A stretch of 64,000 nucleotides of DNA from Campylobacter estrildidarum (GCF_005406205.1 NZ_NXLZ01000007.1:1-64000), one strand, 5' to 3'. Shown: positions 1-9,595, numbered from the stretch's first letter. Made by a program: numbers and translations. Notes: generated from the letters alone by a model not told the origin.

Positions 1-1
1 A

Positions 2-109
2 ACTACTAAAGATAATGTAGAAATTGCTAATGAATCAGCTATTATTTCTAATGCAGTAAGTGATATAGCTAATAATATCTTAGAAGATGTTAAGAAGAAG
101 AAATTCTAA
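2..109 (+). CDS. C-terminal end of a methyl-accepting chemotaxis protein (partial)
   Basis: The last 35 codons of a gene that starts left of the window. The reading ends in NNILEDVKKKKF followed by TAA. The IANESAIISNAVSDIA-type helix followed by a basic ILEDVKKKKF tail matches my memory of the conserved cytoplasmic signalling end of the C. jejuni Tlp receptors (Tlp2/3/4 group), which contacts CheA/CheW or CheV. The sensor and membrane part lies outside, so the ligand cannot be inferred. In C. jejuni NCTC 11168, from memory, no receptor gene sits beside fliI, so this edge is probably a rearrangement junction. Confidence 0.75.
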   Translation, partial: TTKDNVEIANESAIISNAVSDIANNILEDVKKKKF

Positions 110-117
110 ATCCATTG

Positions 118-150
118 TGTTTAATCACTATTGAGTGATTAAACATTGTT
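118..150 (+). terminator. Rho-independent terminator after the chemotaxis receptor
   Basis: A perfect 12-bp inverted repeat (TGTTTAATCACT at 118-129, AGTGATTAAACA at 134-145) with a 4-base loop lies 8 bases after the receptor stop and is followed by a T/G-rich stretch. It separates the receptor from the converging fliI. Confidence 0.75.
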
Positions 151-223
151 GGTTGTTTTTGGCTTTACATTTCTTTAAATGACTTTCAAATTAAATAAAA
201 TTTTTTAAATTTATAAAGAGTTT

Positions 224-1597
224 TTATTGTTGAGATTGGTTTGGATTTGGTAAAACAGCGTTCATGCTACCAGTATTTGGATTTTGGATATTTGCATCAA
301 TTTGTTCTAAAAGTTTTATGGTTTCATCAAATTCAAAACTTTCTTCAGGATTTTGTCCTAAAAATTTTTGCATAAAATCTTTTTTAGCGATAGCTTCATC
401 TAGCTCTCTATCACTTCCTTTTTGATAAGCACCGATACGAAGTAAAACTTCATTTTCTTTTAATAAGGAGTTGAGTCTTTTAAATTTTCTTGCTAGGAGT
501 TTGTGTTCGGGCGTGATGATATCCCCCATAACCCTTGAGGCTGAATTTTGTATATTAATGGGTGGGTAAATTCCAAAATCAGTAAGCTCTCTGCTTAAAA
601 CTATGTGTCCATCTAAAATAGATCTGCTTTGATCGGCAATTGGATCACTCATATCGTCTCCATCAACAAGCACGGTAAAAAATGCTGTTATCGTTCCTTT
701 TCCTTCTTCTTTTCCAGTTCTTTCCATCAGTTGAGGCAAGAGACTTAAAACGCTAGGTGGATATCCTTTGGTGGTAGGAGGTTCGCCAAGAGCAAGTCCT
801 ATTTCTCTTTGAGCCATAGCAAAACGCGTTACACTATCCATAATAAAAAGAACGTCTTTGCCTTGTTCTTTGAAATATTCTGCTACACTCATAGCACAAA
901 ACGCACCATATTTACGCATCAAAGCACTATCATCACTTGTTGCTACAATGATGACTGTATCATCAAGTTTTCCACCTAAATTTTTTTGTATAAATTCTGG
1001 GATTTCACGCCCTCTTTCGCCGATTAGAGCTACTACTTTTATGGGTGCTTTTGAATTTTTAACTATCATTCCCATAAGGGTAGATTTTCCTACTCCACTC
1101 CCCGCAAAAATACCTAATTTTTGTCCCACTCCACAAGTTAATAAAGCGTCTATGGTTTTAACGCCTACAGGAAAAACTTCTTCGATTAAACCCCTTTTCA
1201 TCGCATCAATAGGAGCACGCATAATAGGCATATATTTACTTACTTCAATAGGAGCTTTTCCATCTTTAGGACGCATAAAAGGATCAACTACTCGCCCCAA
1301 AAGTTCATCGCTCACCCCTATTTGCATTCCAGCATCGCTAATAAATGCACGATCTCCGATTTTAAAACCTTCTATAAAGCTAAAAGGGCTTAGATAGCTA
1401 AATTGCTCTTTGATTTCTACAACCATAGCCAAAGTATTTAAATTTGCATTTTCATTGGAAATAAGTTTAACGATATCTCCAACCCCTGTTTTAAGTCCAC
1501 GAATTTCTATACTAGTAGCTGATATTTTTGTAATTTCTCCAAAAACAGCACTTAAATTTTCTTTACCCAGTTTAGATCGAAGTTTTTCTAAATTCAT
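224..1597 (-). CDS. fliI: Flagellar type III export ATPase FliI
   Basis: 457 residues, the usual FliI length. This is the cytoplasmic ATPase that energises export of flagellar rod, hook and filament subunits, working with FliH and FliJ. The Walker A motif is GSGVGKST at residues 166-173. A Walker B strand (VLFIMDSVTRFA) lies near 250, followed by the family-typical LGEPPTTKGYPPSV segment. The N-terminal beta-barrel (about 15-90) and helical C-terminus are present, and the tail after about residue 430 is Asn/Gln/Pro-rich and poorly conserved. The start overlaps the folE stop as TAATG, so the two genes are translationally coupled. F1/V1 catalytic subunits are excluded by the flagellar-type motifs. 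Confidence 0.95.
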   Translation of the reverse strand: MNLEKLRSKLGKENLSAVFGEITKISATSIEIRGLKTGVGDIVKLISNENANLNTLAMVVEIKEQFSYLSPFSFIEGFKIGDRAFISDAGMQIGVSDELLGRVVDPFMRPKDGKAPIEVSKYMPIMRAPIDAMKRGLIEEVFPVGVKTIDALLTCGVGQKLGIFAGSGVGKSTLMGMIVKNSKAPIKVVALIGERGREIPEFIQKNLGGKLDDTVIIVATSDDSALMRKYGAFCAMSVAEYFKEQGKDVLFIMDSVTRFAMAQREIGLALGEPPTTKGYPPSVLSLLPQLMERTGKEEGKGTITAFFTVLVDGDDMSDPIADQSRSILDGHIVLSRELTDFGIYPPINIQNSASRVMGDIITPEHKLLARKFKRLNSLLKENEVLLRIGAYQKGSDRELDEAIAKKDFMQKFLGQNPEESFEFDETIKLLEQIDANIQNPNTGSMNAVLPNPNQSQQ

Positions 1598-2181
1598 TAA
1601 AAACGAACCTGTTTAGGAGAATTGATAAGTTCAAAAAATTCTTTACGCGTTTTTTCATTTTTTAAAAACAATCCTCTAAGAGCTGAAGTAGAAGTAGTGG
1701 AATTAACCTTTTGCACTCCACGCATTTCCATACACATATGGCGTGCTTCTATAACAACGCCTACTCCTTTTGCATTGACATTTTGCATGAGTGCGTCAGC
1801 GATTTGCTCTGTGAGTTGTTCTTGAATTTGCAAACGCCTTGCAAAAACTTCTACAAGACGAGGAATTTTACTCAAGCCCACAACTTTTTTATCAGGAATA
1901 TAAGCTACATGGACGCGTCCAAAAAATGGCAAAAGATGATGCTCACAAAGACTATAAAATTCTATATCTCGGACCAAAACCATTTCATTGTTGGAGCTCT
2001 CAAATAAAGCGTCATTTAAAACATCTTTAATATTTTCATGATAGCCTTTAGTTAAAAATTGAAAAGCCTTGAAAACGCGATTAGGAGTTTTTAGCAATCC
2101 TTCTCTATTTGGATTTTCTCCTACGGATTCAAGTATGGTTGTTACGCATTTTTCAAATTCTTTTTGCAAAATTATCTCCAT
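1597..2181 (-). CDS. folE: GTP cyclohydrolase I (type IA)
   Basis: 194 residues. It converts GTP to 7,8-dihydroneopterin triphosphate, the entry step to tetrahydrofolate and, through QueD and QueE (22117-22698 and 21377-22120 here), to 7-deazaguanine (queuosine) precursors. The zinc-site motif [11 protein letters not shown] and the later HMCMEMRGV Cys are both present, as is the GLSKIPRLV substrate-binding segment. It is the first gene of a two-gene unit with fliI, sharing one base at TAATG. The ATG at 2181 is divergent from tig. Confidence 0.95.
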   Translation of the reverse strand: MEIILQKEFEKCVTTILESVGENPNREGLLKTPNRVFKAFQFLTKGYHENIKDVLNDALFESSNNEMVLVRDIEFYSLCEHHLLPFFGRVHVAYIPDKKVVGLSKIPRLVEVFARRLQIQEQLTEQIADALMQNVNAKGVGVVIEARHMCMEMRGVQKVNSTTSTSALRGLFLKNEKTRKEFFELINSPKQVRF

Positions 2182-2254
2182 GGTAGTTTTTGATTTTTGT
2201 CATTTTATCATAAATTGCTTTAAAATTTTATGCAAGTAATAAGGAAAAATTTGT

Positions 2255-2260
2255 TATTAT
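2255..2260 (+). promoter_or_regulatory. Candidate -10 box for tig-clpP-def operon
   Basis: TATTAT about 35 bases before the tig ATG, in the 114-bp divergent gap between folE and tig. Campylobacter sigma70 promoters rely on the -10 box and lack a clear -35. The match is imperfect. Confidence 0.35.
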
Positions 2261-2295
2261 TAAAGCTAAATTTTATTTTATAAGGAAAAATAATC

Positions 2296-3621
2296 ATGGA
2301 AGTAAAAGCAAAGCAATTAGATTCTGTAAATGCGACTGCTAGTGTAAAAATTCCTTCAGGAATTATAAAAAATGAAGTAGAAAATTTAGCAAAAAAGGCT
2401 TCTAAAAATATAAAAATGGATGGTTTTAGACCAGGAAAAGTTCCAGTCGCAGCTGTGCTTAAAAGATATGCAAAAGAATTAACCCAAGATGCAGAACAAA
2501 ATCTTTTTAAATCCGCTGTAGATAATGCCTTAAAAGAATTAAAAAAAGAGGCAAAAGAGCTTGTGGGTGAGCCTTATTTTGAAAAATTCGATCGTCAAAA
2601 TGGAGAAATAGTTGCTGAGTTAGCACTTTCTTTTAAACCTGAATTTAAACTTGATGGTTATGAAAAGCTTATTCCTGAGTATCAAACTCCTAAGGTAACA
2701 AAAAAAGAAATTGACGAAAAAAAAGAAGAATTGTTAAAAAGATTTGCAACTCCTGAAGCTATAAAAACAAAAAGAGCTTTAAAAGAGGGAGATTTTGCTA
2801 AATTTGATTTTGAAGGTTTTGTGGATGAAAAACCTTTTGATGGTGGAAAAGCTGAAAATTATATTTTAGAAATAGGTTCTAAGCAATTTATACCAGGTTT
2901 TGAAGAAGGCATGGTAGGAATGAAAATAGGAGAAGAAAAAGATATAAAAGTTACTTTTCCTAAAGAATATGGAGCTCCTAACTTAGCAGGAAAAGATGCG
3001 GTATTTAAAGTAAAACTTCACGAAATTCAAGAACTTAAAATACCAGAACTTGATGAAGAAATGCTTAAAAAACTTCTACCAAATGAAGAAAAACCAAGTT
3101 TAGAGCTTTTAGATGAGAAATTAAAAGAGCAAATTAAAAATGAGAAATTTTTTAAACTTGTAAATGATGAGTTAAAGGCTAAATTCGCAGATGCTTTGAT
3201 AGCAGAATATAATTTTGATTTGCCACGCGGTATAGTAGAACAAGAAACAGATATGCAATTTCGTGCAGCATTTAATACCTTCGATGAAAAAGAAATTGAA
3301 GAAATAAAAGCAAGTAAGGAAAAATATCAAGAAAAACGTGATTCTTTTAAAGAAGAAGCACAAAAGAGTGTGAGACTTACTTTTATTATTGATGAACTTG
3401 CAAAACTTCGAAAAATTGAAGTCAGCGATCAAGAACTTGTCCAAGCGATTTATTTTGAAGCATATCGTTACGGAATGAATCCAAAAGAACATTTAGATAA
3501 TTATAAAAGACAAGGAGCTTTACCGGCTGTAAAAATGGCTTTAATTGAAGAAAAACTCTTTAATGATATTTTTATGCCAAAAACAGAAAAATCAAGCAAA
3601 AAACAAAAAGAGGATAAATAA
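2296..3621 (+). CDS. tig: Trigger factor, ribosome-associated chaperone
   Basis: 441 residues with the three trigger-factor parts in order: the N-terminal ribosome-binding domain with the GFRPGKVP signature near residue 45, an FKBP-type peptidyl-prolyl isomerase domain (about 155-245, including [13 protein letters not shown] and [16 protein letters not shown]), and a long helical C-terminal chaperone domain ending in a lysine-rich tail. It folds nascent chains at the ribosome exit. The stop overlaps clpP as TAATG, an arrangement common in bacteria that couples folding with ClpP proteolysis. An RBS (AAGGAAAAA) precedes the ATG. Confidence 0.97.
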   Translation: MEVKAKQLDSVNATASVKIPSGIIKNEVENLAKKASKNIKMDGFRPGKVPVAAVLKRYAKELTQDAEQNLFKSAVDNALKELKKEAKELVGEPYFEKFDRQNGEIVAELALSFKPEFKLDGYEKLIPEYQTPKVTKKEIDEKKEELLKRFATPEAIKTKRALKEGDFAKFDFEGFVDEKPFDGGKAENYILEIGSKQFIPGFEEGMVGMKIGEEKDIKVTFPKEYGAPNLAGKDAVFKVKLHEIQELKIPELDEEMLKKLLPNEEKPSLELLDEKLKEQIKNEKFFKLVNDELKAKFADALIAEYNFDLPRGIVEQETDMQFRAAFNTFDEKEIEEIKASKEKYQEKRDSFKEEAQKSVRLTFIIDELAKLRKIEVSDQELVQAIYFEAYRYGMNPKEHLDNYKRQGALPAVKMALIEEKLFNDIFMPKTEKSSKKQKEDK

Positions 3622-4205
3622 TGGTTATTCCTTATGTTATTGAAAAATCAAGTCGCGGGGAAAGAAGTTATGATATTTACTCTAGACTTTTAAAAGATCG
3701 CATTGTTATGCTTAGTGGAGAAATTCATGATGATCTTGCTGCTTCAATTGTGGCTCAACTTCTTTTTTTAGAAGCTGAAGATCCTCAAAAAGATATTTAT
3801 CTTTATATTAATTCTCCAGGTGGAGTGATCACAAGCGGCTTTAGTATTTATGATACTATGAATTATATCAAACCAGATGTTTGCACTATTTGTATAGGTC
3901 AAGCAGCTTCTATGGGGGCGTTTTTATTAAGTTGTGGTGCAGAAGGAAAGCGTTTTGCCTTACCTAATTCAAGAATTATGATCCATCAACCTTTAGGTGG
4001 TGCAAGAGGACAAGCAACAGATATAGAAATTCAAGCTAAAGAAATTTTGAGACTTAAGACTATACTTAATGATATTTTGGCAAAAAATACCAAGCAAAAA
4101 GTTTCTAAAATTGCCAAGGATACTGAAAGAGATTTCTTTATGTCTGCGCAAGAAGCCAAAGAGTATGGTTTGATCGATAAGGTTTTAGAGAAAAGTTTTA
4201 AATAG
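3621..4205 (+). CDS. clpP: ATP-dependent Clp protease proteolytic subunit
   Basis: 194 residues, the standard ClpP length. It forms the tetradecameric serine protease chamber fed by ClpX or ClpA. The nucleophile Ser sits in [12 protein letters not shown] (about residue 98), the catalytic His in [10 protein letters not shown] (about 123), and the Asp lies near 172. There is the typical short N-terminal segment with no transmembrane part. It is coupled to tig at TAATG and followed after 16 bases by def. Confidence 0.97.
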   Translation: MVIPYVIEKSSRGERSYDIYSRLLKDRIVMLSGEIHDDLAASIVAQLLFLEAEDPQKDIYLYINSPGGVITSGFSIYDTMNYIKPDVCTICIGQAASMGAFLLSCGAEGKRFALPNSRIMIHQPLGGARGQATDIEIQAKEILRLKTILNDILAKNTKQKVSKIAKDTERDFFMSAQEAKEYGLIDKVLEKSFK

Positions 4206-4221
4206 ATTAAAATGAGCTTTT

Positions 4222-4749
4222 ATGGTTAGAAAAATCATTACTTACCCCAATCCTAGACTTTTTTTAAATTCAGAGTCTGTTAAGGAATTTAACTCTGATT
4301 TGCATACTTTGCTTGATGATATGTATGAAACAATGATTGCGAGTCAAGGAGTGGGTTTAGCTGCTATACAAGTCGATGTTCCTTTAAGAGCCTTATTGGT
4401 TAATATTTTAGATGAGAATGAAGAGCAAAAAAAAGAAGATTTGCTTGAAATCATCAACCCAGAAATCATTCCTTTGGGTGAAGAAATGATTATTTATAAA
4501 GAAGGGTGTTTAAGTGTTCCTGATTTTTTTGAAGAGGTGCAACGCTATAATCATATTTTATTAAAATATCAAAATCGTTTTGGAGAATTTAAAGAACTAG
4601 AAGCTAAAGGCTTTTTAGCTGTAGCTATCCAGCATGAAAACGATCATTTAAACGGGCATTTATTTATAGAAAAAATTTCTTTTTTAAAAAGGCAAAAATT
4701 TGATAAAGATTTTAAAAAGAAATTAAAAAATCAAAAAAAAGCTAAATGA
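4222..4749 (+). CDS. def: Peptide deformylase
   Basis: 175 residues. It removes the formyl group from the initiator methionine. The three family motifs are all visible: GVGLAAIQVD, EGCLSVP (metal-binding Cys) and QHENDHLNG (the two His ligands and catalytic Glu). The end is very lysine-rich. The stop overlaps the next start as ATGA at 4746-4749, coupling it to comM. Confidence 0.97.
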   Translation: MVRKIITYPNPRLFLNSESVKEFNSDLHTLLDDMYETMIASQGVGLAAIQVDVPLRALLVNILDENEEQKKEDLLEIINPEIIPLGEEMIIYKEGCLSVPDFFEEVQRYNHILLKYQNRFGEFKELEAKGFLAVAIQHENDHLNGHLFIEKISFLKRQKFDKDFKKKLKNQKKAK

Positions 4750-6251
4750 AAAAATTAAAATGTATAAGTTTTGATGAAAATTTAGATATTATCGAGGTTG
4801 AATCAACTTTTACAAGAGGTTTGCCTAATTTAAGCATAGTGGGACTTGCAAATACGGCTATAAAAGAAAGCATTGAGCGTATCAAAGCGACGCTTTTAAG
4901 CTGTGATTTTGTTTTTCCAGCTAAAAAAATCACTGTCAATCTAAGTCCATCAGGAATTCCTAAAAAAGGATCGCATTTTGATTTAGCTATTGCGGTGCTT
5001 ATTTTACTTCAAAATGAAGAATTAGATGATTTTTTTGTAGTAGGAGAATTAGGACTTGATGGAAATATAAAAAGCACAAATGAACTCTTTTCCCTTCTTT
5101 TGTTTTTATCCGCTAAAGTGAAACACGCAAGAGTTGTTGTTCCTAAAAATATAGCTTTAAAAGCTTCTATGATTCCAAATTTAGAGATTTATGGACTTGA
5201 AAATTTGAACGAGGCGATTGAATTTTTTAAAGAAAAAAATTATGAAAAATTTAAATTCTTGCAAAATCATCCCTTGTTTAGCAATCCTTTAAAAATTAAT
5301 GATGAAATTTTTATCCCTAATAATCAATTTGATTTGGATTTTAAAGATGTAAAAGGGCAGGAAAAAGCTAAAAAAGCTTGTATGATTGCTGCGCTTGGAA
5401 TGCATAATATACTTTTTGAAGGAAGTCCAGGAAGTGGCAAAAGTATGTGTGCAAAACGCCTTGTTTATATTATGCCTCCTCAAAGTTTGAGTGAAGTTTT
5501 AATGCAAAATGCTTATTTATCCTTAAATTCTAAAGAATGCGAATTTGCTAAAACAAGAGCTTTTCGTCATCCACATCACACCTCTACTAGGGCAAGTATT
5601 TTTGGAGGTGGTGCTAAAAATGCTAAAATTGGAGAGGTGGCACTAGCAAATGGAGGGGTTTTGTTTTTTGATGAATTTCCACATTTTAATAAACAAATCA
5701 TAGAAAGTTTAAGAGAACCTTTAGAGGATTATAAAATTCATATTTCAAGAGTAAATTCTAAAACGACTTATGAAACAAAATTTAGCTTTGTTGCAGCACA
5801 AAATCCTTGCCCTTGTGCTAATTTATTTTCTAAAAATTTATCTTGCATTTGCACGGATAATGAAATTAAAAAATATAAAAATCATATTTCATCTGCTGTG
5901 ATGGATCGTATCGATTTATATGTTGCTATGGATGAAATCAGCAAAGATGATAAAACAAATATAACTTCTAAAGAAATGAGTGAGAAAATTTTACAAGCTT
6001 TTATTTTTGGAAAAAAAAGAGGACAGAAAGAATTTAATGGGAAATTAAAAGATGAAGATTTACAAAATTTTTGTCCTTTAGAAAAAGATGCTAAAGATAC
6101 ACTTGATTTAGCAATTTCTCGTTATAATCTTTCATTAAGATCTGTCAATAAAGTCTTAAAAGTTTCTAGGAGCTTAGCAGATTTACAAGAGAAAGAAATT
6201 ATAAATAAAAGTCATATTTTAGAGGCTTTGAGCTTTAGAATAAGGGGTTGA
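4746..6251 (+). CDS. comM: YifB/ComM-family AAA+ ATPase (Mg-chelatase-like)
   Basis: 501 residues. There is an N-terminal Lon-protease-like ChlI fold (about 1-165), then an AAA+ module with Walker A GSPGSGKS at 226-233, Walker B LFFDEFPHF near 300 and a C-terminal Mg-chelatase domain with RSVNKVLKVSRSLADL. A Cys-rich loop, PCPCANLFSKNLSCIC, is typical of the family. ComM homologues act as branch-migration helicases that help integrate DNA during natural transformation, which fits the natural competence of Campylobacter. That role is from family knowledge; the annotation as a magnesium chelatase is historical. Confidence 0.9.
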   Translation: MKKLKCISFDENLDIIEVESTFTRGLPNLSIVGLANTAIKESIERIKATLLSCDFVFPAKKITVNLSPSGIPKKGSHFDLAIAVLILLQNEELDDFFVVGELGLDGNIKSTNELFSLLLFLSAKVKHARVVVPKNIALKASMIPNLEIYGLENLNEAIEFFKEKNYEKFKFLQNHPLFSNPLKINDEIFIPNNQFDLDFKDVKGQEKAKKACMIAALGMHNILFEGSPGSGKSMCAKRLVYIMPPQSLSEVLMQNAYLSLNSKECEFAKTRAFRHPHHTSTRASIFGGGAKNAKIGEVALANGGVLFFDEFPHFNKQIIESLREPLEDYKIHISRVNSKTTYETKFSFVAAQNPCPCANLFSKNLSCICTDNEIKKYKNHISSAVMDRIDLYVAMDEISKDDKTNITSKEMSEKILQAFIFGKKRGQKEFNGKLKDEDLQNFCPLEKDAKDTLDLAISRYNLSLRSVNKVLKVSRSLADLQEKEIINKSHILEALSFRIRG

Positions 6252-6254
6252 TAA

Positions 6255-6953
6255 ATGGAAAATAAAAGTATAGCTATTTTTATCGATGCTGAAAATATTC
6301 CCGCAAAATACGCTAAAAGTATTTTTGATATTGCTTCAGATTATGGAGAGATTATTATCAAGCGAATTTATGGGGATTGGACTCAAAAAAATATTCAAAA
6401 TTGGAAAGAACAAATCGCGCAATACTCACTTATTGCTATGCAACAATTTAATTTTGCAGCCAATAAAAATTCTAGTGATATGTATTTGATTACAGAAATT
6501 ATGAGCGTATTTTATGAGAAAAATATTGATATTTTTGTCATCGTTTCAAGCGATAGCGATTATACTTCACTGATACAAAAACTTAGAGAAAATAAAAAGC
6601 AAGTCATTGGTATGGGTCTTGAAAAATCGATACAATCTTACGTGAATGCTTTTAGTGAATTTTTTTATTTAGATCAAGATGAAAATAAGAAAAAAACAAT
6701 TTTAAGCAATGATTATTTAAAAACTTTGATTAATATTACAGAGCAACTTATCGATGAAAAGGGTCGTGCAGAATACGCTCAAATTCGCACTAATATGAAT
6801 AGAAAATATTCTGATTTTAATCCGCAAAATTATGGATTTAAAAATTTTCGTGCTCTTGTGCAAAAGTTTTTACCTAAAATGAAAAAATTTAAAGAAAAAA
6901 GAGAGAAAAATATTTATTTTTTAGTGGCAAAAGACGATGAAAGCAATTACTGA
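6255..6953 (+). CDS. NYN-domain putative RNase with C-terminal LOTUS/OST-HTH-like domain
   Basis: 232 residues. The N-terminal half looks like a NYN (PIN-like, LabA/DUF88) nuclease domain: IAIFIDAENIP with the first acidic residue at 11, NSSDMYLITEIM, and IVSSDSDYTSLIQKLRE, giving the expected acidic cluster. After about residue 150, the segment beginning LKTLINITEQLIDE and ending FRALVQKFLPKMKKF resembles the small OST-HTH/LOTUS RNA-binding domain, and the last 30 residues are highly basic. The likely role is RNA cleavage or binding in the cytoplasm; the substrate is unknown. It sits 3 bases after comM and overlaps nnr by 17 bases. Confidence 0.75.
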   Translation: MENKSIAIFIDAENIPAKYAKSIFDIASDYGEIIIKRIYGDWTQKNIQNWKEQIAQYSLIAMQQFNFAANKNSSDMYLITEIMSVFYEKNIDIFVIVSSDSDYTSLIQKLRENKKQVIGMGLEKSIQSYVNAFSEFFYLDQDENKKKTILSNDYLKTLINITEQLIDEKGRAEYAQIRTNMNRKYSDFNPQNYGFKNFRALVQKFLPKMKKFKEKREKNIYFLVAKDDESNY

Positions 6954-8295
6954 TAATATAAAATTTTTAGAACAAAATGCCATAAATAAAGGCTTAAACG
7001 AAATCATTTTAATGGAAAATGCAGGCATAGCTTTAGCAAAGCTTATTTCACAAAAAGCTAAAAAATTAGGAATTAAAAATTCTGAAATTTTATTTTTGTT
7101 AGGTGGTGGAAATAATGCAGCCGATGGACTTGTCGCTATAAGACATCTTAAAAAAGTTAAGGCTTATAAATTAGGTTTTAAAGAAAACGATATTTTTAAA
7201 CATCAAGAACAAATTTTAAGCAATTTTGGCTTTAAGATGATGAAAAAAGAGCCTAAATTTAGCAAATTTAAAATTATTGTAGATTGTATTTTAGGTACAG
7301 GAACTAATAGGGCTTTGGATGAAAAATATTGTCTATTATTGCAAAAAATTAATAAGAGTAAAGCCTTAAAAATTGCTTGTGATATACCTACAAATCTGGG
7401 TTTTAATCCTTGTTTTAAAGCCAATATCACCGCTTGTATGGGAGCTTTTAAAGAAATTTTACTTGAAGATTTTGCTAAGGAATTTGTTGGAAAAATAAAG
7501 CTTTTAAATTTAGGCGTAAAAATGAAAAAATTTGCTCCTAATCCACAAAGTAAGCTTTTGGAAAAGAAAGATTTAAAAACGATTGAAAGAAATGCAAATT
7601 CTAATAAAGGCAAATTCGGTCATGTTTATATAGTTGGGAATTCGACTGCCGGAACTTTGGCAGGACTTGGAGCGCTTAATTTTGGAAGCGGACTTGTATC
7701 TTTAGTTGCTAAAAAAACTCTTTCTCCCCTTTTAATGCTAAAGCAAAAAATTTCAAACGAAGCTACGGCTATAGCTTTAGGTATGGGACTTGAGGATTTA
7801 GATTTTTTAAGAGATGAAATATTGCAAAATATTCCTTTGGTTTTGGATGCAAATTGCTTTTTAAGTGAGGCGATTTTGTGGTATGTAAATAGAGAAGATG
7901 TAGTAATTACTCCGCACCCAAAAGAATTTGTAAGACTTTGGAAAATATGCTTTGATGAAGAATTAAGCGTGGAGAATTTGCAAAAAAATCGTTTTTTTTA
8001 TGCTAAAAAATTTGCTAAAAATTATAATTGTGTTTTAGTTCTTAAAGGTGCTAATCCTATTATCATACAAAGAGAAAAAGTGTTTGTGATTAATCTAGGC
8101 AATGAAGCTTTGGCAAAAGGCGGAAGTGGAGATGTTTTAAGTGGTATGATCGCTGCACTTTTAGGGGCTAAATTTAGTGCTTTAAAAGCAGCTAAAAATG
8201 CTTGTCTAGCCCACGCTTTGGTTGCAAAAAAATATCAATTTAATAAAAATAGTTTTGATGCAATAAAACTTGTAAAGGGATTAAAATGCTTATAA
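6937..8295 (+). CDS. nnr: Bifunctional NAD(P)H-hydrate epimerase / ADP-dependent dehydratase
   Basis: 452 residues. This is a metabolite-repair enzyme for damaged (hydrated) NADH and NADPH. The YjeF_N epimerase domain covers about 1-205 (LLGGGNNAADGLVAIRHL, DCILGTGTNRAL). The ribokinase-like dehydratase domain covers about 215-452 (NKGKFGHVYIVGNS, TPHPKEFVRLW, and KGGSGDVLSGMIAALLGA, which binds ADP). The ATG at 6937 lies within the end of the previous gene (17-base overlap), and the 3' end overlaps purN by 10 bases. Confidence 0.93.
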   Translation: MKAITDNIKFLEQNAINKGLNEIILMENAGIALAKLISQKAKKLGIKNSEILFLLGGGNNAADGLVAIRHLKKVKAYKLGFKENDIFKHQEQILSNFGFKMMKKEPKFSKFKIIVDCILGTGTNRALDEKYCLLLQKINKSKALKIACDIPTNLGFNPCFKANITACMGAFKEILLEDFAKEFVGKIKLLNLGVKMKKFAPNPQSKLLEKKDLKTIERNANSNKGKFGHVYIVGNSTAGTLAGLGALNFGSGLVSLVAKKTLSPLLMLKQKISNEATAIALGMGLEDLDFLRDEILQNIPLVLDANCFLSEAILWYVNREDVVITPHPKEFVRLWKICFDEELSVENLQKNRFFYAKKFAKNYNCVLVLKGANPIIIQREKVFVINLGNEALAKGGSGDVLSGMIAALLGAKFSALKAAKNACLAHALVAKKYQFNKNSFDAIKLVKGLKCL

Positions 8296-8861
8296 AGTTA
8301 GCGGTTCTTTTTAGTGGAAATGGAAGTAATTTAGAAAATATTTTAGAAAAGCTCCATCGAAAAACCATAAGAGGCAATACTTATGAAGTGGTGCTTTGTC
8401 TTTGTAATAAAAAAAATGCTTTTGGTATACAAAGAGCGAAAAAATATGAGCTTGAAAGTGTGATTGTGGAGCATGAGAATTTTTCTTCAAGAGAAGAATT
8501 TGATCAAGTTTTGGTGGAGAAAATTCAAAAAAGTGGAGCAGATCTAACAATATTGGCAGGTTTTATGAGAATTTTAAGTCCTGTTTTTACAAAAAATATT
8601 AAAGCAATTAATCTTCATCCTTCTTTGCTTCCGCTTTTTAAAGGAGCTCATGCGATAGAAGAGAGTTTTAAAAGCGATATGAAAGTGGCTGGAGTGAGTG
8701 TGCATTGGGTTAATGAAGAACTTGATGGAGGAAAAATCATTTCTCAAAAGGCTTTTGAAAAAGAAGATATGGATTTTAATGAATTTGAAACTAAAATTCA
8801 TACTTTAGAATATGAAATTTTGCCTGATAGCGTGATAAAAATATTTGAAAAGCAATTATAA
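8286..8861 (+). CDS. purN: Phosphoribosylglycinamide formyltransferase (GART)
   Basis: 191 residues. It transfers a formyl group from 10-formyl-THF to GAR in purine synthesis. The motifs are the N-terminal VLFSGNGSNLENIL phosphate-binding loop, LAGFMRIL, the catalytic region INLHPSLLPLFKGAHAIEES (Asn and His) and VHWVNEELDGGKII (catalytic Asp). The start overlaps nnr by 10 bases. It has the usual length for PurN. Confidence 0.95.
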   Translation: MLIKLAVLFSGNGSNLENILEKLHRKTIRGNTYEVVLCLCNKKNAFGIQRAKKYELESVIVEHENFSSREEFDQVLVEKIQKSGADLTILAGFMRILSPVFTKNIKAINLHPSLLPLFKGAHAIEESFKSDMKVAGVSVHWVNEELDGGKIISQKAFEKEDMDFNEFETKIHTLEYEILPDSVIKIFEKQL

Positions 8862-8875
8862 AAGGAAAAACAACA

Positions 8876-9595
8876 ATGTTTGAGTGGATTTTTAGTTTTG
8901 ATTCTTGGATTGTTTTAATTACCTTGACCGCACTTGAAATAGTACTGGGTATTGATAATATCATCTTTTTAGCTATTTTGGTGGCTAAATTGCCTCCAAC
9001 ATCTCGAGATAAAGGACGTATTTTAGGTCTTGCTTTTGCAATGATAACACGAATTTTACTTCTTTTATCGCTTTTTTGGGTTATGAAACTTACAAAGCCC
9101 TTATTTAGTCTCTTGGGTAATGAAATTTCAGGTAGAGATTTAGTGCTCTTGCTTGGTGGTCTTTTTTTAATTATTAAGTCTATTAAAGAAATTAGAGAGC
9201 AAATTTCACATAAAGAAGAAAGCCAAAATCAATTTCAAGCAAGCAATAAACTTTGGGTGGTTGTGGCAGAAATAGCAGTCATAGATATTGTCTTTTCACT
9301 AGATAGTGTGATTACGGCTGTAGGGATTGCCAAGGATGTTACGATCATGATTATAGCAGTAGTTCTTGCTGTAGGGGTGATGCTTTTTGCTTCTAAACCT
9401 ATAGCTGATTTTGTAGAAAAATATCCAAGTATTAAAATTTTGGCTTTATCATTTTTGGTATTAATTGGAGGAGTTTTAGTTGCAGAAAGTTTTGATATAC
9501 ATATAGATAAAGCTTATATTTATATAGCAATGGTTTTTGCTTTAGTGGTTCAAATTTTAAATATTTTAGATCAAAAAAAGGAAGAAAATGCCTAA
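8876..9595 (+). CDS. TerC-family integral membrane protein
   Basis: 239 residues with about seven hydrophobic segments and the two acidic TerC signatures: ALEIVLGIDNIIF near the N-terminus and EIAVIDIVFSLDSVITA in the middle. TerC/Alx relatives export manganese or support metalation of secreted proteins. The transported ion cannot be read from the sequence. A good RBS (AAAGGAAAAACAACAATG) is present, and the 3' end overlaps the small PhnA gene by 8 bases. Confidence 0.85.
   Translation: MFEWIFSFDSWIVLITLTALEIVLGIDNIIFLAILVAKLPPTSRDKGRILGLAFAMITRILLLLSLFWVMKLTKPLFSLLGNEISGRDLVLLLGGLFLIIKSIKEIREQISHKEESQNQFQASNKLWVVVAEIAVIDIVFSLDSVITAVGIAKDVTIMIIAVVLAVGVMLFASKPIADFVEKYPSIKILALSFLVLIGGVLVAESFDIHIDKAYIYIAMVFALVVQILNILDQKKEENA

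Noticed and set aside
858-1397. 179-residue plus-strand open frame opposite fliI
   Set aside because: It lies entirely antisense to a strongly conserved ATPase gene and has a low-complexity Ser/Pro/Ile composition; a shadow frame.
7203-7613. 136-residue minus-strand frame inside nnr
   Set aside because: Antisense to a gene with clear domain motifs; no RBS and no recognisable domain.
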